Origin: Megascapheus bottae
Taxonomy: Eukaryota; Chordata; Mammalia; Rodentia; Geomyidae
NCBI GenBank assembly: GCA_024803745.1
Contig: JANJXV010000194.1
Span: 744,001-808,000, forward strand
Direction of reading: 5' to 3'
Length of the DNA stretch: 64,000 nt
Below the pieces are notes generated by a model. The model ran no database searches, had not been told where the DNA came from, and worked only from the letters and a program-made list of their open reading frames with translations. This document shows, piece after piece, positions 1 to 11,703 of this stretch. The position numbers and the translations under genes were made by a program. Position 1 is the stretch's first letter. Each line of letters opens with the position of its first letter.

Positions 1-612
1 GGGATGTTGTTTCTTGATTTGACATTTTTCTTGAGTTTCTTGTTCTGCCCATTTGAAAATGGGAGCAAGATTACTACTAAATACGATTATAGTTTTTCAG
101 ATATAACCAACCTAGACCTCTGTAGCTGGCAGACACTAGATGTTCACAAGTTTTGATTGGTATTATCACTCTTTCTTTTTGTGCACTTACAGACCAGCCT
201 AATACAACCACTGATAAGCGATTTATACCCAAAACAATAAGCCTCTCAATCCAATCTCTATTGTCTTTAAGTCCCTCTGAGCCTAGAGAATAATTAACCA
301 CCTACATATACAATATTGCTCAACAGCCATCAAGTGTAGATTCGTGCAGTATAAGGGTTGAAAGACGAGCAGAGGTCCAGAGATAGAAAAAAAGAATGAG
401 AGAGGTCAGGGGAGGTGCAAGAGGATTAACGTAGGAGTGTAAGAATATTGTAGTAATGAAGAAAAGTTATAGCATAAGGATAACTGACATAAGTTGGTAA
501 GTAGGTAGCATATTTGAGTACAAAGTTTGGAAAGTATTAGAATAAAACTTATGTGTTGCTGCACGACTAGCTCTTAGCCCAACCAGTGGCCTCACAGTGG
601 ACCATGGGATGG
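1..612 (-). mobile_element. L1 retrotransposon, 5' end only (rest lies left of the window)
   Basis: Antisense LINE-1. The first 17 codons of ORF1 (reading MGRTRNSRKMSNQ from the ATG at 50-52) sit at the left edge, and the 5'UTR follows at 53-612. The segment is nearly identical to 7424-8035, which is the same part of the next L1, so position 1 corresponds to 7424. The 5' end is placed where the next L1's 5' end also stops and segment X begins. Only the end of this copy is visible, so its integrity cannot be judged. Confidence 0.85.
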
Positions 613-738
613 ATCTGTTTTTCTTCTCTACGTTGAGGGAAAGGGGTATTTCACAAGATGCAGAGGCGAAGATTTCAGAAGCAAATGCTGTGAGTGAATT
701 AGCTCGTAAAAAGCATTTTTATTTTCTTTTATCTTTCT

Positions 739-925
739 GCCAGTTTTGGGGCTTGAATTCAGGGCCTGAGCACTGTCCTCGGGTTTTCTCAAGTCTAGCC
801 CTCTGCCACTTGAGCCACAGTGCCACATCTAGATTTTCTATCTATGTGGTACTGAGCAATCAAACCCAGATCTTCATGGATGCTAGGCAAGCACTCTACC
901 ACTATGCCAAACTCTCAACCCTGAC
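739..925 (-). repeat. tRNA/ID-type SINE, antisense, inside X1
   Basis: Reverse complement of the window's commonest SINE: a Pol III box-like head (tagtggtagagtgcttgcct), a middle resembling gtggctcaagtggcagagg, and a tail ending ccaggactggcaaaaa. It is shared with X2, X3 and, in opposite orientation, 24,725-24,925, so it predates the duplications. Confidence 0.75.
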
Positions 926-941
926 ATAGTAATTATAAAGT

Positions 942-959
942 CATCATCATCATCATCAT
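942..959. repeat. (CAT)6 microsatellite
   Basis: Six CAT units. The same tract has 11 units in X2 and 4 in X3. Confidence 0.9.
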
Positions 960-1167
960 ATCCAAATATCCTTTCTCCTACAAAGAATGAACACTTAACT
1001 GTGTCTAATCCTTTTTTTTTAATTTCACTAATTCTTCTGTGTTTTTCCCTCTTGCATTTTTTACACATGACAGCAAAGCTAATCATCAGGAAAAAATTGA
1101 TTAGGATACAGAAACCTAATAATATCCTAGTAGATTGACGTGAAAAATATGTGCAAGATGCACATTG

Positions 1168-1356
1168 TGTTTGACCTAGTGGTAGAGTCCTTGGCTACCA
1201 AGCAGTAAGCCTCAGGTTTGATTCCTCATTACCACATAAATAGAAAACGCTGCAAGTGGTGCTGTGGCTCGGTGGGACAGCTAAAGCCTAAAGAAAGCCC
1301 AAGAACAATGTTCACACTCTGAGGTCAAGTCCCAAGACTAGCAAAAACAAAAAAAA
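1168..1356 (+). repeat. tRNA/ID-type SINE, sense, inside X1
   Basis: Begins near gacctagtggtagagtcctt and ends in an A-rich tail after agactagcaaaa. It has the same SINE design as elsewhere in the window, and its counterpart near 24,300-24,495 is antisense, as expected for an inverted copy. Confidence 0.7.
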
Positions 1357-1983
1357 TTAGACAAGGGGCAAAATGCAGGCAGAGAAGGCACTGTGAAGCA
1401 AATATTTTGTAAAGGATGAGGGCAATATTGACCCTTAAGTTTGGATCTTACCTAAGAAAGGCTCCTTGAGCCTGAGACCAGACTGGTAGTTGGGCCTAGT
1501 GAAAGACATTGGGATTGGACAAATAAGGTGTGCTGTATACTACATCCACATGTATATTGTGAGACTGGAGGAGAGATTCAGCCTCCAGTATGTCTTTGGT
1601 GAGGTCTTTTGTGAGCAAGGATCTTTGGTCATTGGGCCCTGAAAGGTGACCCTGTCTCCCTCACAATGGAACAGAATATGGAACCCTGGTAACCAAGCCA
1701 CTGTAACTAACAACCAGCTCAAGCCAGCTCACTTGGCCGGTGGCTCAGGAGGAAGAAAGATGTTGCTGTGCTGTTGCCAATGGTCAGGAAACTCGAGTCT
1801 CAGGCATGGAATTTGTGGATGTCTTAATTGAAGATGTACATGCTAGATCATTGCCAAGCCACAAATCCAGTATAACAGAACTTTCTCTAAGAAGAAGGCC
1901 AGGAAAATCCAGGGCAATCAGATGAGGTAAATTTCTAAGAAGAAATGTATTTGACCCTATCATCCTCCCCACACACTACAACT

Positions 1984-2400
1984 TTCTTTTTTTTTTCATT
2001 TTTTATTGTAATTAGTAAAAGGGTTAGATGATATTTGCCAGATAGAAGGTGCATTAATTCACATACATTTATACCCTTTCACATGTCTTGGTACCCATTT
2101 CCCTCCAACCCCACACCCCCCACCCGTCTTGGTTTTCCCCCTTCCCTATCAAATTTCAAATATCCAAATACAAATAAATTCAATATATCAGATAACAAAG
2201 TGAGATACTATACCAATATGGGCTAACCAAGGGACAGCAAGCGAGATGAGAGACAACATAGTACATTAAGGACAACAATCATTCATTATATGGCTTTTGT
2301 GTCAATATCCTGGAGGTCCTTTCAATTAGCTTCACATTATATGGCCTTATATATGGCCTTTTGCTCTATTGCCAATCTCTGCTAGTAGAGCCCAAGGTTT
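1984..2400 (-). other. L1 3'UTR with polypurine tract and poly-A
   Basis: Lies between the ORF2 stop and the A tail. On the L1 sense strand 2095-2150 is G-rich, which is the classic polypurine tract of mammalian L1 3'UTRs. The same 3'UTR recurs at 9420, 41,683, 15,170 and 15,860 with increasing divergence, marking several L1 ages. Confidence 0.8.
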
Positions 2401-5400
2401 CTACTGATTATGACGAATGAGGGAAACCACTGAGCCTAAGTTCCTTTGAGTCTGGCTTACTTCACTTAATATGATTTGTTCTAAGTCTTTCCATTTCCTA
2501 ACAAATGGGGCGATGTCATTCTTTCTGACAGCAGCATAGAATTCCATTGTGTACAAATACCACAACATGTTGATCCACTCATCAACTGAGGGACATCTGA
2601 GTTGGTTCCATATCTTTGCTATGGTGAATAGTGCTGCAATGAACATTGTTGTGCTAGTGGGTTTAGTATGCCCTTGTTTCTGGATTGTTGGGTAAATGCC
2701 AAGTACTGGAATTGCTGGGTCATAGGGGAGTTGTATGTTTAGCGTTTTGAGGCACTGCCGCACTGCTTTCCATAGTGATTGAACGAGTTTGCACTCCCAC
2801 CAACAGTGTAGTAGTGATCCCTCCTGACCACATCCCCTCCAGCATCTGTTGTCATTCGTTCTCCTGATCCTGGCCATTCTAACTGGAGTTAGGTGGAATC
2901 TTAGACTTGTTTTGATTTGCATTTCTTTTATGACCAGAGATGTTGAGCATTTCTTCATGTGTCTATAGGCCATTTTTGTTTCTTCTTCAGAGAAGGCTCT
3001 CTTTAAGTCTTTGGCCCATTTTGTAATGGGATGGGTGTTACTTTGGAGGTTAGTTTTGGAGTGATTCAATTTTTTGAGTTGTTGATATATTTTAGATATG
3101 AGGCCTTGTTCCGTTGTTTGGGTGGTGAAGATCTTCTCCCACTCTGTAGGCTTCCTGATTAGTTTACTAGCTATATCCGTTGCCATACAAAAGCTCTGCA
3201 GTTTAATGCAGTCCCACTTATCCAGCCTTTCTCTGATTTGTTGTGATTCTTGGTCCTTATTAAGAAAGTTTCGACCTGTACCAAGGAGGCCTAGTGTATC
3301 TCCTATTCCTTCCTGTAAACTTTTCAGTGTGTCAGCTTTTACCTCCACGTCTTTGATCCATTTGGAGTTAATTCTAGTGCAAGGTGACAAAGAAGGATCC
3401 AACTTTAGTTTTCCGCAGGTGTTTAACCAGTTCTGCCAGCACAACTTGTTGAAGAGGCTATCTTTCTTCCATTCTATTTTTTTGGCTCCCTGGTCAAAGA
3501 TTAGGTGGCCATCGGTCTGTGGTTTAATATCTGGTTCCGCAGTTCTACTCCATTGGACTTCAGGCCTGTTCTTGTGCCAGTACCAAGCTGTTTTGAGAAT
3601 TATAGCTCTGTAATAGAGCCTTAAGTTTGGAATTGAAATTCCTCCAGCGCTGTTCTTTCTGCTAAGAAGTGTTTTTGCTATACGGGGTCTTTTATTATTC
3701 CATATGAAATTTTGAATTGCCTTTTCTATTTCTTTAAAGAATGACATTGGGATGTTGATGGGTATTACATTGAATTTGTAGATAGCCCTTGGCAAGATTG
3801 TCATTTTCACAATGTTGATTCTTCCAATCCAGGAGCACGGGAGGTTTTTCCATTTCCTTAGTTCTGCTTTAATTTCCTTTTTTAGGGTTTTGAAGTTTTC
3901 ATCTAAACGGTCCTTTACATTCTTAGTTAAGCTAATTGCTAGGTACTTTATTTTCTTTGAGGCTATTGTGAAAGGATTTTCTTTCCTGATTATTGCCTCG
4001 TTCCTCTCAGTGTTGGCGTAAAGTAAGGCAGTTGATTTGTGAGGGTTGATTTTATGGCCTGCTACCCTTCCAAAGCTTTGAATCAGCTCAAGGAGCTTGG
4101 GAGTAGAGTCTATAGGATTCTTTAAATACAGAATCATGTCATCTGCAAAGAGGGATAGTTTTATTTCCTCTTTCCCTACTTGGATCCCCTTTATGCTTGC
4201 TTCTTGCCTTATTGCACTGCCTAGGAATTCTAGTACTATGTTAAAAAGGAGTGGAGAGAGTGGGCATCCTTGTCTCGTTCCTGATTTTAGAGGGAATGGC
4301 TTTAGATTTTCACCATTAAGTATAATACTAGCAGTGGGTTTCTCATACACAGCCTTTATTACATTGAGAAATGTTCCATGGATTCCTAGTTTCTCCACAT
4401 CTTTTAACATAAAGGGGTTTTGGATCTTGTCAAATGCCTTTTCCGCATCTATTGAGACAATCATGTGATTTTATCCCTGCTCCTGTTGATGTGTTGAATT
4501 ATATTAATTGATTTGTGTATGTTGAACCAGCTTTGCCTCCCTGTGATGAATCCAGTTTGATCATAGTGTTTATTTTTTTTTGATGAGTTGTTGTAGACGG
4601 TTGGCCAGTATTTTGTTGAGAAGTTTTGCATCGAGGTTCATCAAAGAAATGGGTCTATAGATCTCTTTCTTTGATGAATCTCTGTCTGGTTTGGGGATGA
4701 GGGATATGCTGGCTTCACAGAATCAGTTTAGTAAAGAACCTTCATTTTCAATTTCGTTGAAGAGCTTGAGGAGTATTGGTGTGAGCTCTGCTTTGAAGAC
4801 CTTATAGAATTCAGCTGTGAATCCATCTGGCCCTGGGCTCTTTTTAAGTGGAAGTTGTCTAATTTCCATTTCTATTTCAGAGCTTGAAATAGGCCTGTTG
4901 AGTTGGGTTAGCTCTTCTTGGTTCAGTGTGTGTATGTTAATATTGTCTAGGAATTCATCCATTTCTTCTAGATTCTCAAATTTGTTGGCGTAAAGGTTTG
5001 AGAAGTATTCCCTCATGATATTCTGGATCTTGGTAATTTCTGTCGTGATATTACCATTTTCATCTGCGATTTTGTTTATTTCGATATGCTCTCTTCTTTT
5101 TTTGGTAAGATTTGCTAAGGGCTTGTCAATTTTGTTAATTCTTTCAAGAACCAACTCCTTGTTTTGTTGATTCTTTCTATAGTTTTTTTATTCCAAATCA
5201 TTTAATTCTGCTTTGATTTTAATAATTTGCTTTCTCCTAATGGGTTTAGGGTTGGTTTGTTGCTCTTTTTCCAGGAGGTTAAGGTGAGACATTAACTAGT
5301 TGGTTTGCCATTTTTCCAACTTGCTGTTGTAGGCACTCAGCGCTATAAATTTTCCTCTGAGTACTGCCTTTGTTGTGTCCCTAAGGAGTTGATATTTGTG

Positions 5401-6243
5401 TGCTCCTTATTGTTAAATGTCATAAACAGTTGGATATCTTTTCTGATCTCTTCGATTACCAATTGACTTTGATTCAACAATGTGTTGTTCAGTCTCCATG
5501 AGTTACAGGGTTTTCTTTGGTGGAGATGTGTGTTCAGCTCCAATTTGATGCCTTTATGGTCTGAGAGTGTGCATGGAATAATTTCAGTGTTTCCGAATCT
5601 GTCCAGGTTTGCTTTATGGCCTAAGATGTGGTCTATTTTGGAAAATGTTCCATGTGCTGCTGAGAAAAACGTGTATTGTGGTGTTACTGGGTGGAATATT
5701 CTGCAGATGTCTGTTAGATCTAGTTGCTCTATACAGTTGTTCAGTACTAAGGTTTCTCTTTTGAGTTTTTGCCTTGATGATCTGTCCATAGGTGAGAGTG
5801 GTGTGTTAAACTCACCAACAACCACTGTATTTCGATCTATGTATGGTTTCAGTGTAAGTAAAGTTTGCTTGATGAAGTTTGGAGCTCCGGGATTGGGTGT
5901 GTAAATATTTAGGATTGTTATGTCTTCCGGGAGGAAAGATCCCTTTAGTAGTATGTAGTAACCTTCTTTGTCTTTTCTTACTAATTTTAGTTTGAAGTCT
6001 ATTGTATCTGATATGAGGATGGCAACTCTAGCCTGTTTATGGGGGCAGTTAGCTTGATGGAGTTTATTCCAACATCTCCCTTTCAAAAGATGATTGTTTT
6101 GGGGTAAGATGTGTCTCTCGAAGACAGCAGAACGATGGCTCTTGCTTTTTGATCCAACTAGACAACCTATGCCGTTTAATTGGAGAGTTCAGTCCATTGA
6201 TATTGAGAGTTAGGATTGAGAGATATTTATTAGTTCCTACCAT
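2401..6243 (-). pseudogene. L1 ORF2 (endonuclease / reverse transcriptase), broken
   Basis: From the ATG at 6241-6243 (MVGTNKYLSILT) to the stop at 2401 is 3843 bp, i.e. about 1280 codons, the normal ORF2 length. The N-terminal APE-type endonuclease is recognisable at about 5343-6086 (motifs FNTPLS and SKIDHI). The reverse transcriptase covers about 3900-5150 ([24 protein letters not shown], and the FADD catalytic motif in [11 protein letters not shown]). The C-terminal Cys/His motif is at about 2790-2860 (CWRGCGQ then HCWWEC). The frame is split into open pieces 2401-4464 (687 codons), 4723-5154 and 5343-6086 by frameshifts and stops. The endonuclease GDFN motif reads GEFN, a change at a conserved acidic site. 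Non-functional. Confidence 0.9.
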
Positions 6244-6474
6244 TTTTAAAAGCTTTTAGTAGGGCCTGTGTCTTGACAGTTCTTGTGGTCCTTAGATGGT
6301 ATGCTGTTTAGGTGCCTTTTCTTTCCCTATATTGCATTTATTTTGGTTTTCTATGTATAGAGCATCTTTGAGAATTCTCTGTAGTGTTGGTTTTGTTTCG
6401 ACATATTGTTGCAGCTTTTCCCTGGAATGGAATGTTTTTATTGTTCCCTCAGTTATGAATGAGAGCTTAGCTGG

Positions 6475-7475
6475 CTACAGTATTCTTGGTTGGTAGTTAT
6501 TTGATTTAAGGGCATGACATATATGCTTCCAGGCACTTCGTGCTTGCATGGTCTCTGCTGAGAAATCTGGGGTTATTCTGATTGGTTTGCCTTTGTAGGT
6601 TACTGATCCCTTTTCCCTGGCTGCCTTTAGGATCTTTCCTTTCGTTTCTATTGATCCAGTTCGGATCACAATGTGGCGGTGGGATGATCTTTTCTGGTCA
6701 GGTCTGTTTGGGGTTCTAAAAGCTTCTCGTATCTGGATGGGCCTGCCCTTCTGGATATTTGGGAAATTCTCTGAGATGATTCCCTGAAGTATATTTCCAA
6801 TACCATTGACCTCTTTCTCCACGCCGTCCTCAATACCAACTAGCCTTAAATTAGGCTTCCTAATTGTATCTTGGACCTCCTGAAGCGCTCTCTCATATTT
6901 CCTAGATTTGGATTGACTCATTTTCTGTTCTTTATAATACCTAAATTATCTTCAGCCACGGAAATTCTCTCCTCTGCAATGTCTAACCTGCTATCAAAGC
7001 TATCTACTTTATTTGTCATCTCCCTTGCTTCTAATTGCTCACTTTTGATGCCTTGCATCCCTTGTTTTAGATCATGTATGCATTTCTTTATCTCCTTGAT
7101 TTCCTTTTGAGTGGTTAGCTCAGTAGCTTTATTTTCTTTGGACATTTGCTGGAGTTTGGTCACGTTTTTATTTGTGGATTCTTTGAACTCATCCATCTTT
7201 CTTTGAAAAACCTTTATTATGGCCTACTTTATGGCTTCTTCTTTTTCACTTATCACCTTGTTTTTGCTTTCCTCTTGTTCAGGTATGGCTTCCTCCATTA
7301 TCTCTTTCTTTATATTTTCACATTTTTCATTAATGAAGTTTATCAATTGCATTTGTGTAGCAATTGGAAGACTCTCCTCTAGGTTTGCCAGTGACTGTTC
7401 CATTGTCTGTTTACATTGGGTGGGGGATGTTGTTTCTTGATTTGACATTTTTCTTGAGTTTCTTGTTCTCCCCAT
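6475..7475 (-). pseudogene. L1 ORF1 (RNA-binding chaperone), broken
   Basis: About 334 codons from the ATG at 7473-7475 to 6475, close to family length. The N-terminal half is Glu/Lys-rich and predicted coiled coil (KEIKEIKKCIHDLKQ). The C-terminal half has the RNA-binding region (RIGSIETKGKILKAAREK-like). It is split into 7224-7475, 6918-7196 and 6475-6921. The first break is a TAG where the related copy at 39,245-39,759 reads GAG, so it is a single-base nonsense change; the second is a frameshift near 6920. ORF1 ends about 230 bp before ORF2 starts. Confidence 0.85.
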
Positions 7476-8035
7476 TTGAAAATAGGAGCAAGATTACTAC
7501 TAAATACGATTATAGTTTTTCAGATATAACCAACCTAGACCTCTGTAGCTGGCAGACACTAGATGTTCACAAGTTTTGATTGGTATTATCACTCTTTCTT
7601 TTTGTGCACTTATAGACCAGCCTAATACAACCACTGATAAGCGATTTATACCCAAAACAATAAGCCTCTCAATCCAATCTCTATTGTCTTTAAGTCCCTC
7701 TGAGCCTAGAGAATAATTAACCACCTACATATACAATATTGCTCAACAGCCATCAAGTGTAGATCCGTGCAGTATAAGGGTTGAAAGACGAGCAGAGGTC
7801 CAGAGATAGAAAAAAAGAATGAGAGAGGTCAGGGGAGGTGCAAGAGGATTAACGTAGGAGTGTAAGAATATTGTAGTAATGAAGAAAAGTTATAGCATAA
7901 GGATAACTGACATAAGTTGGTAAGTAGGTAGCATATTTGAGTACAAAGTTTGGAAAGTATTAGAATAAAACTTATGTGTTGCTGCACGACTAGCTCTTAG
8001 CCCAACCAGTGGCCTCACAGTGGACCATGGGATGG
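7476..8035 (-). promoter_or_regulatory. L1 5'UTR (internal promoter region)
   Basis: 560 bp between the ORF1 ATG and the start of segment X. It is present in three near-identical copies (53-612, 7476-8035, 39,760-40,316). A full L1 5'UTR normally carries the Pol II promoter of the element and an antisense promoter. No specific factor site was confirmed here; promoter activity is inferred from position. Confidence 0.6.
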
Positions 8036-8363
8036 ATCTGTTTTTCTTGTCTACGTTGAGGGAAAGGGGTATTTCACAAGATGCAGAAGCGAAGATTTCA
8101 GAAGCAAATGCTGTGAGTGAATTAGCTCGTAAAAAGCATTTTTATTTTCTTTTATCTTTCTGCCAGTTTTGGGGCTTGAATTCAGGGCCTGAGCACTGTC
8201 CTCGGGTTTGCTCAAGTCTAGCCCTCTGCCACTTGAGCCACAGTGCCACATCTAGATTTTCTATCTATGTGGTACTGAGCAATCAAACCCAGATCTTCAT
8301 GGATGCTAGGCAAGCACTCTACCACTATGCCAAACTCTCAACCCTGACATAGTAATTATAAAG

Positions 8364-8397
<34 letters not shown>

Positions 8398-9419
8398 ATC
8401 CAAATATCCTTTCTCCTACAAAGAATGAACACTTAACTGTGTCTAATGCTTTTTTTTAATTTCACTAATTCTTCTGTTTTTTTCCTCTTGCGTTTTTTAC
8501 ACATGACAGCAAAGCTAATCATCAGGAAAAAATTGATTAGGATACAAAAACCAAATAATATCCTAGTAGATTGACGTCAAAAATATGTGCAAGATGCCCT
8601 GTGTGTTTGACCTAGTGGGAGAGTCCTTGGCTACCAAGCAGTAAGCCTCAGGTTTGATTCCTCATTACCACATACATAGAAAACGCTGCAAGTGGTGCTG
8701 TGGCTCGGTGGGACAGCTAAAGCCTAAAGAAAGCCCAAGAACAATGTTCACACTCTGAGATCAAGTCCCAAGACTAGCAAAAACAAAAAAAATTCGACAA
8801 GGGGCAAAATGCAGGCAGAGAAGGCACTGTGAAGCAAATGTTTTGTAAAGGATGAGGGCAATATTGACCCTTAAGTTTGGATCTTACCTAAGAAAGGCTC
8901 CTTGAGCCTGAGACCAGACTGGTAGTTGGGCCTAGTGGAAGACATTGGGATTGGACAAATAAGGTGTGCTGTATACTACATCCACATGTATATTGTGAGA
9001 CTGGAGGAGAGATTCAGCCTCCAGTATGTCTTTGGTGAAGTCTTTTGTGAGCAAGGATCTTTGGTCATTGGGCCCTGAAAGGTGACCCTGCCTCCCTCAC
9101 AATGGAAGAGAATATGGAACCCTGGTAACCAAGTCACTGTAACTAACAACCAGCTCAAGCCAGCTCACTTGGCCTGTGGCTCAGGAGGAAGAAAGATGTT
9201 GCTGTGCTGTTGCCAAAGGTCAGGAAACTCGAGTCTCAGGCATGGAAGTTGTGGATGTCTTACTCGAAGATGTACATGCTAGATCATTGCCAAGCCACAA
9301 ATCCAGTATAACAGAACTTTCTCTAAGAAGAAGGCCAGGAACATCCAGGGCAACCAGATGAGGTAAATTTCTAAGAAGAAATGTATTTGACCCCATCATC
9401 CTCCCCACACACTACAACT
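8036..9419 (+). pseudogene. Segment X2: second copy of the inverted RalGDS-like 5' segment
   Basis: Near-identical to X1, at an offset of 7423 bp rising to about 7436 bp because of a longer CAT tract. It contains an antisense SINE (about 8162-8348), a (CAT)11 tract (8365-8397), a sense SINE (about 8606-8794) and the exon-1-like block with MLLCCCQRSG and the gatgag/gtaaat donor at about 9196-9362. The frame from the ATG stays open for about 28 codons. It lies between the full-length L1 and the truncated L1 at 9420. Confidence 0.6.
8365..8397. repeat. (CAT)11 microsatellite
   Basis: Eleven perfect CAT units; the longest of three allelic-like copies (6, 11 and 4 units). Confidence 0.9.
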
Positions 9420-11703
9420 TTCTTTTTTTTTCATTTTTTTATTGTAATTAGTAAAAGGGTTAGATGATATTTGCCAGGTAGAAGGTGCATTAATTCACAT
9501 ACATTGATACCCTTTCACATGTCTTGGTACCCATTTCCCTCCAACCCCACACCCCCCACCTGTCTTGGTTTTCCCCCCTTCCCTATCAAATGTCAAATAT
9601 CCAAATACAAATAAATTCAATATATCAGATAACAAAGTGAGATACTATACCAATATGGGATAACCAAGGGACAGCATGCGAGATGAGAGACAACATAGTA
9701 CATTAAGGACAACAATCATTCATTATATGGCTTTTGTGTCAATATCCTGGAGGTCCTTTCAATTAGCTTCACATTATATGGACTTATATATGGCCTTTTG
9801 CTCTATTGACAATCTCTGCTAGTAGAGCCCAAGGTTTCTACTGATTATGACGAATGAGGGAAAACACTGAGCCTAAGTTCCTTTGAGTCTGGCTTACTTC
9901 ACTTAATATGATATGTTCTAAGGCTTTCCATTTCCTAACAAATGGGGCGATGTCATTCTTTCTGACAGCAGCTTAGAATTCCATAGTGTACAAATACCAC
10001 AATTTGTTGATCCACTCATCAACTGAGGGACATCTGGTTTGGTTCAATATCTTTGCTATGGTGAATAGTGCTGCAATGAACATTGTTGTGCTAGTGGGTT
10101 AATATGCCCTTGTTTCTGGATTGTTGGGTAAATGGCAAGTAGTGGAATTGCTGGGTCATAGGGGAGTTCTATGTTTAGCCTTTTGAGGCACTGCCACACT
10201 GCTTTCCATAGTGGTTGAACGAGTTTGCACTCCCACCAACAGTGTAGTAGTGATCCCTCCTGGCCACATCCCCTCCAGCATCTGTTATCATTCGTTTTCC
10301 TGATCCTGGCCATTCTAACTGGAGTTAGGTGGAATCTTAGACTTGTTTTGATTTGCATTTCTTTTATGACCAGAGATGTTGAGCATTTCTTCATGTGTCT
10401 ATAGGCCTTTTTTGTTTCTTCTTCAGAGAAGACTCTGTTTAAGTCTTTGGCCCATTTCTAATGGGATGGGTGTTACTTTGGAGGTTAGTTTTGGAGTGAT
10501 TCAATTTTTTGAGTTGTTGATATATTTTAGATATGAAGCCTTTGTCCGTTGTTTGGTTGGTGAAGATCTTCTCCCACTCTGTAGGCTTCCTGATTAGTTT
10601 ACTAGCTATATCCGTTGCCATACAAAAGCTCTGCAGTTTAATGCAGTCTCACTTATCCAGGCTTTCTCTGATTTGTTGTGATTCTTGGTCCTTATTAAGA
10701 AAGTTTCGACCTGTGCCAAGGAGGCCTAGTGTATCTCCTATTCCTTCCTGTAAACTTTTCAGTGTGTCAGCTTTTACCTCCACGTCTTTGATCCATTTGC
10801 AGTTAATTCTAGTGCAAGGGGACAAAGAAGGATCCAACTTTAGTTTTCTGCAGGTGTTTAACCAGTTCTGCCAGCACAACTTGTTGAAGAGGCTATCTTT
10901 CTTTCATTCTATTTTTTTGGCTCCCTGGTCAAAGATTAGGTGGCCATACGTCTGTGGTTTAATACCCTGGTCCGCAGTTCTACTCCAATGGACTTCAGGC
11001 CTGTTCTTGTGCCAGTACCAAGCTGTTTTGAGAATTATAGCTCTGTAAGGGAGTCTTAAGTTTGGAATTGAAATTCCTCCAGCTCTGTTCTTTCTGCTAA
11101 GAAGTGTTTTTGCTATACGGGGTCTTTTATTATTCCATATGAAATTTTGAATTGCCTCTTCTATGTCTTTAAAGAATGACATTGGGATGTTGATGGGTAT
11201 TACATTGAATTTGTAGATAGCCCTTGGCAAGATTGTCATTTTCACAATGTTGATTCTTCCAATCCAGGAGCATGGGAGGTTTTTCCATTTCCTTAGTTCT
11301 GCTTTAATTTCCTTTTTTGTGGTTTTAAAGTTTTCATCTAAACGGTCCTTTACATTCTTAGTTAAGCTAATTGCTAGGTACTTTATTTTCTTTGAGGCTA
11401 TTGTGAAAGGATTTTCTTTCCTGATTATTGCCTCGTTCCTCCAGTGTTGGCGTAAAGTAAGGTAGTTGATTTGTGAGGGTTCATTTTATGGCCTGCTACC
11501 CTTCCAAATCTTTGAATCAGCTCAAGGAGCTTGGGAGTAGAGTCTATAGGATTCTTTAAATACAGAATCATGTCATCGGCAAAGAGGGATAGTTTTATTT
11601 CCTCTTTCCCTACTTGGATCCCCTTTATGCTTGCTTCTTGCCTTATTGCACTGCCTAGGAATTCTAGTACTATGTTAAAAAGGAGTGGAGGGAGTGGGCA
11701 TCC
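9420..11703 (-). mobile_element. 5'-truncated L1 (3' 2.3 kb), antisense
   Basis: Matches 1984-4266 of the full L1: T run, 3'UTR and the C-terminal part of ORF2, including the Cys/His motif at about 10,230-10,300 (open piece 10,056-10,394) and RT thumb pieces (10,904-11,245). It stops abruptly at 11,703 and is followed by unrelated sequence. The other block copy at 45,135/45,136 has the same join, so truncation predates the 32 kb duplication. No target-site duplication was recognised. Multiple frameshifts; non-coding. Confidence 0.88.

Larger units (their letters stand above)
613..1983 (+). pseudogene. Segment X1: inverted duplicate of the 5' part of the RalGDS-like pseudogene
   Basis: This 1.4 kb segment matches the reverse complement of about 23,676-25,034, including the two embedded SINEs, with clearly more divergence than among the three X copies. 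It contains an exon-like block, 1760-1926: an ATG followed by MLLCCCQ and ending in a GT donor (gatgag/gtaaat). The equivalent block at 23,736-23,903 lies upstream of exons that encode a Ras-exchanger REM motif, so it is probably the first coding exon of that gene; this step is inference. In X1 the frame from the ATG hits a stop after about two dozen codons, so it is not coding. It is flanked on both sides by same-orientation L1s. Confidence 0.6.
1984..8035 (-). mobile_element. Near full-length L1 (about 6.05 kb), antisense, coding-defective
   Basis: All L1 parts are present in order on the minus strand: 5'UTR (7476-8035), ORF1 (6475-7475), an intergenic spacer, ORF2 (2401-6243), a 3'UTR with a C-rich (G-rich on the L1 strand) tract, and a poly-A that appears as a T run at 1984-2000. 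About 6 kb is the usual full length of rodent L1s. Both ORFs carry stops and frameshifts, so it is not autonomous. It sits between two copies of segment X and shares its 3' flank with the truncated L1 at 9420 and its 5' flank with the L1 at 1-612. It may therefore be a recombinant of two L1s rather than a separate insertion. Confidence 0.9.

Noticed and set aside
77..301. 74-codon minus-strand frame in the L1 5'UTR (also 7500-7724 and 39,784-40,005)
   Set aside because: It lies upstream of ORF1 in all L1 copies; its preservation follows from recent duplication, and no third L1 protein is known at this position. It could be an upstream ORF, but nothing supports translation.
597..929. 110-codon plus-strand frame, also at 8020-8352
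   Set aside because: It starts at the L1/X junction and runs through an antisense SINE; conservation between copies only reflects recent duplication.
3098..3613. 171-codon plus-strand frame opposite L1 ORF2 (also 10,533-11,048)
   Set aside because: Shadow of the ORF2 coding strand; no domain.
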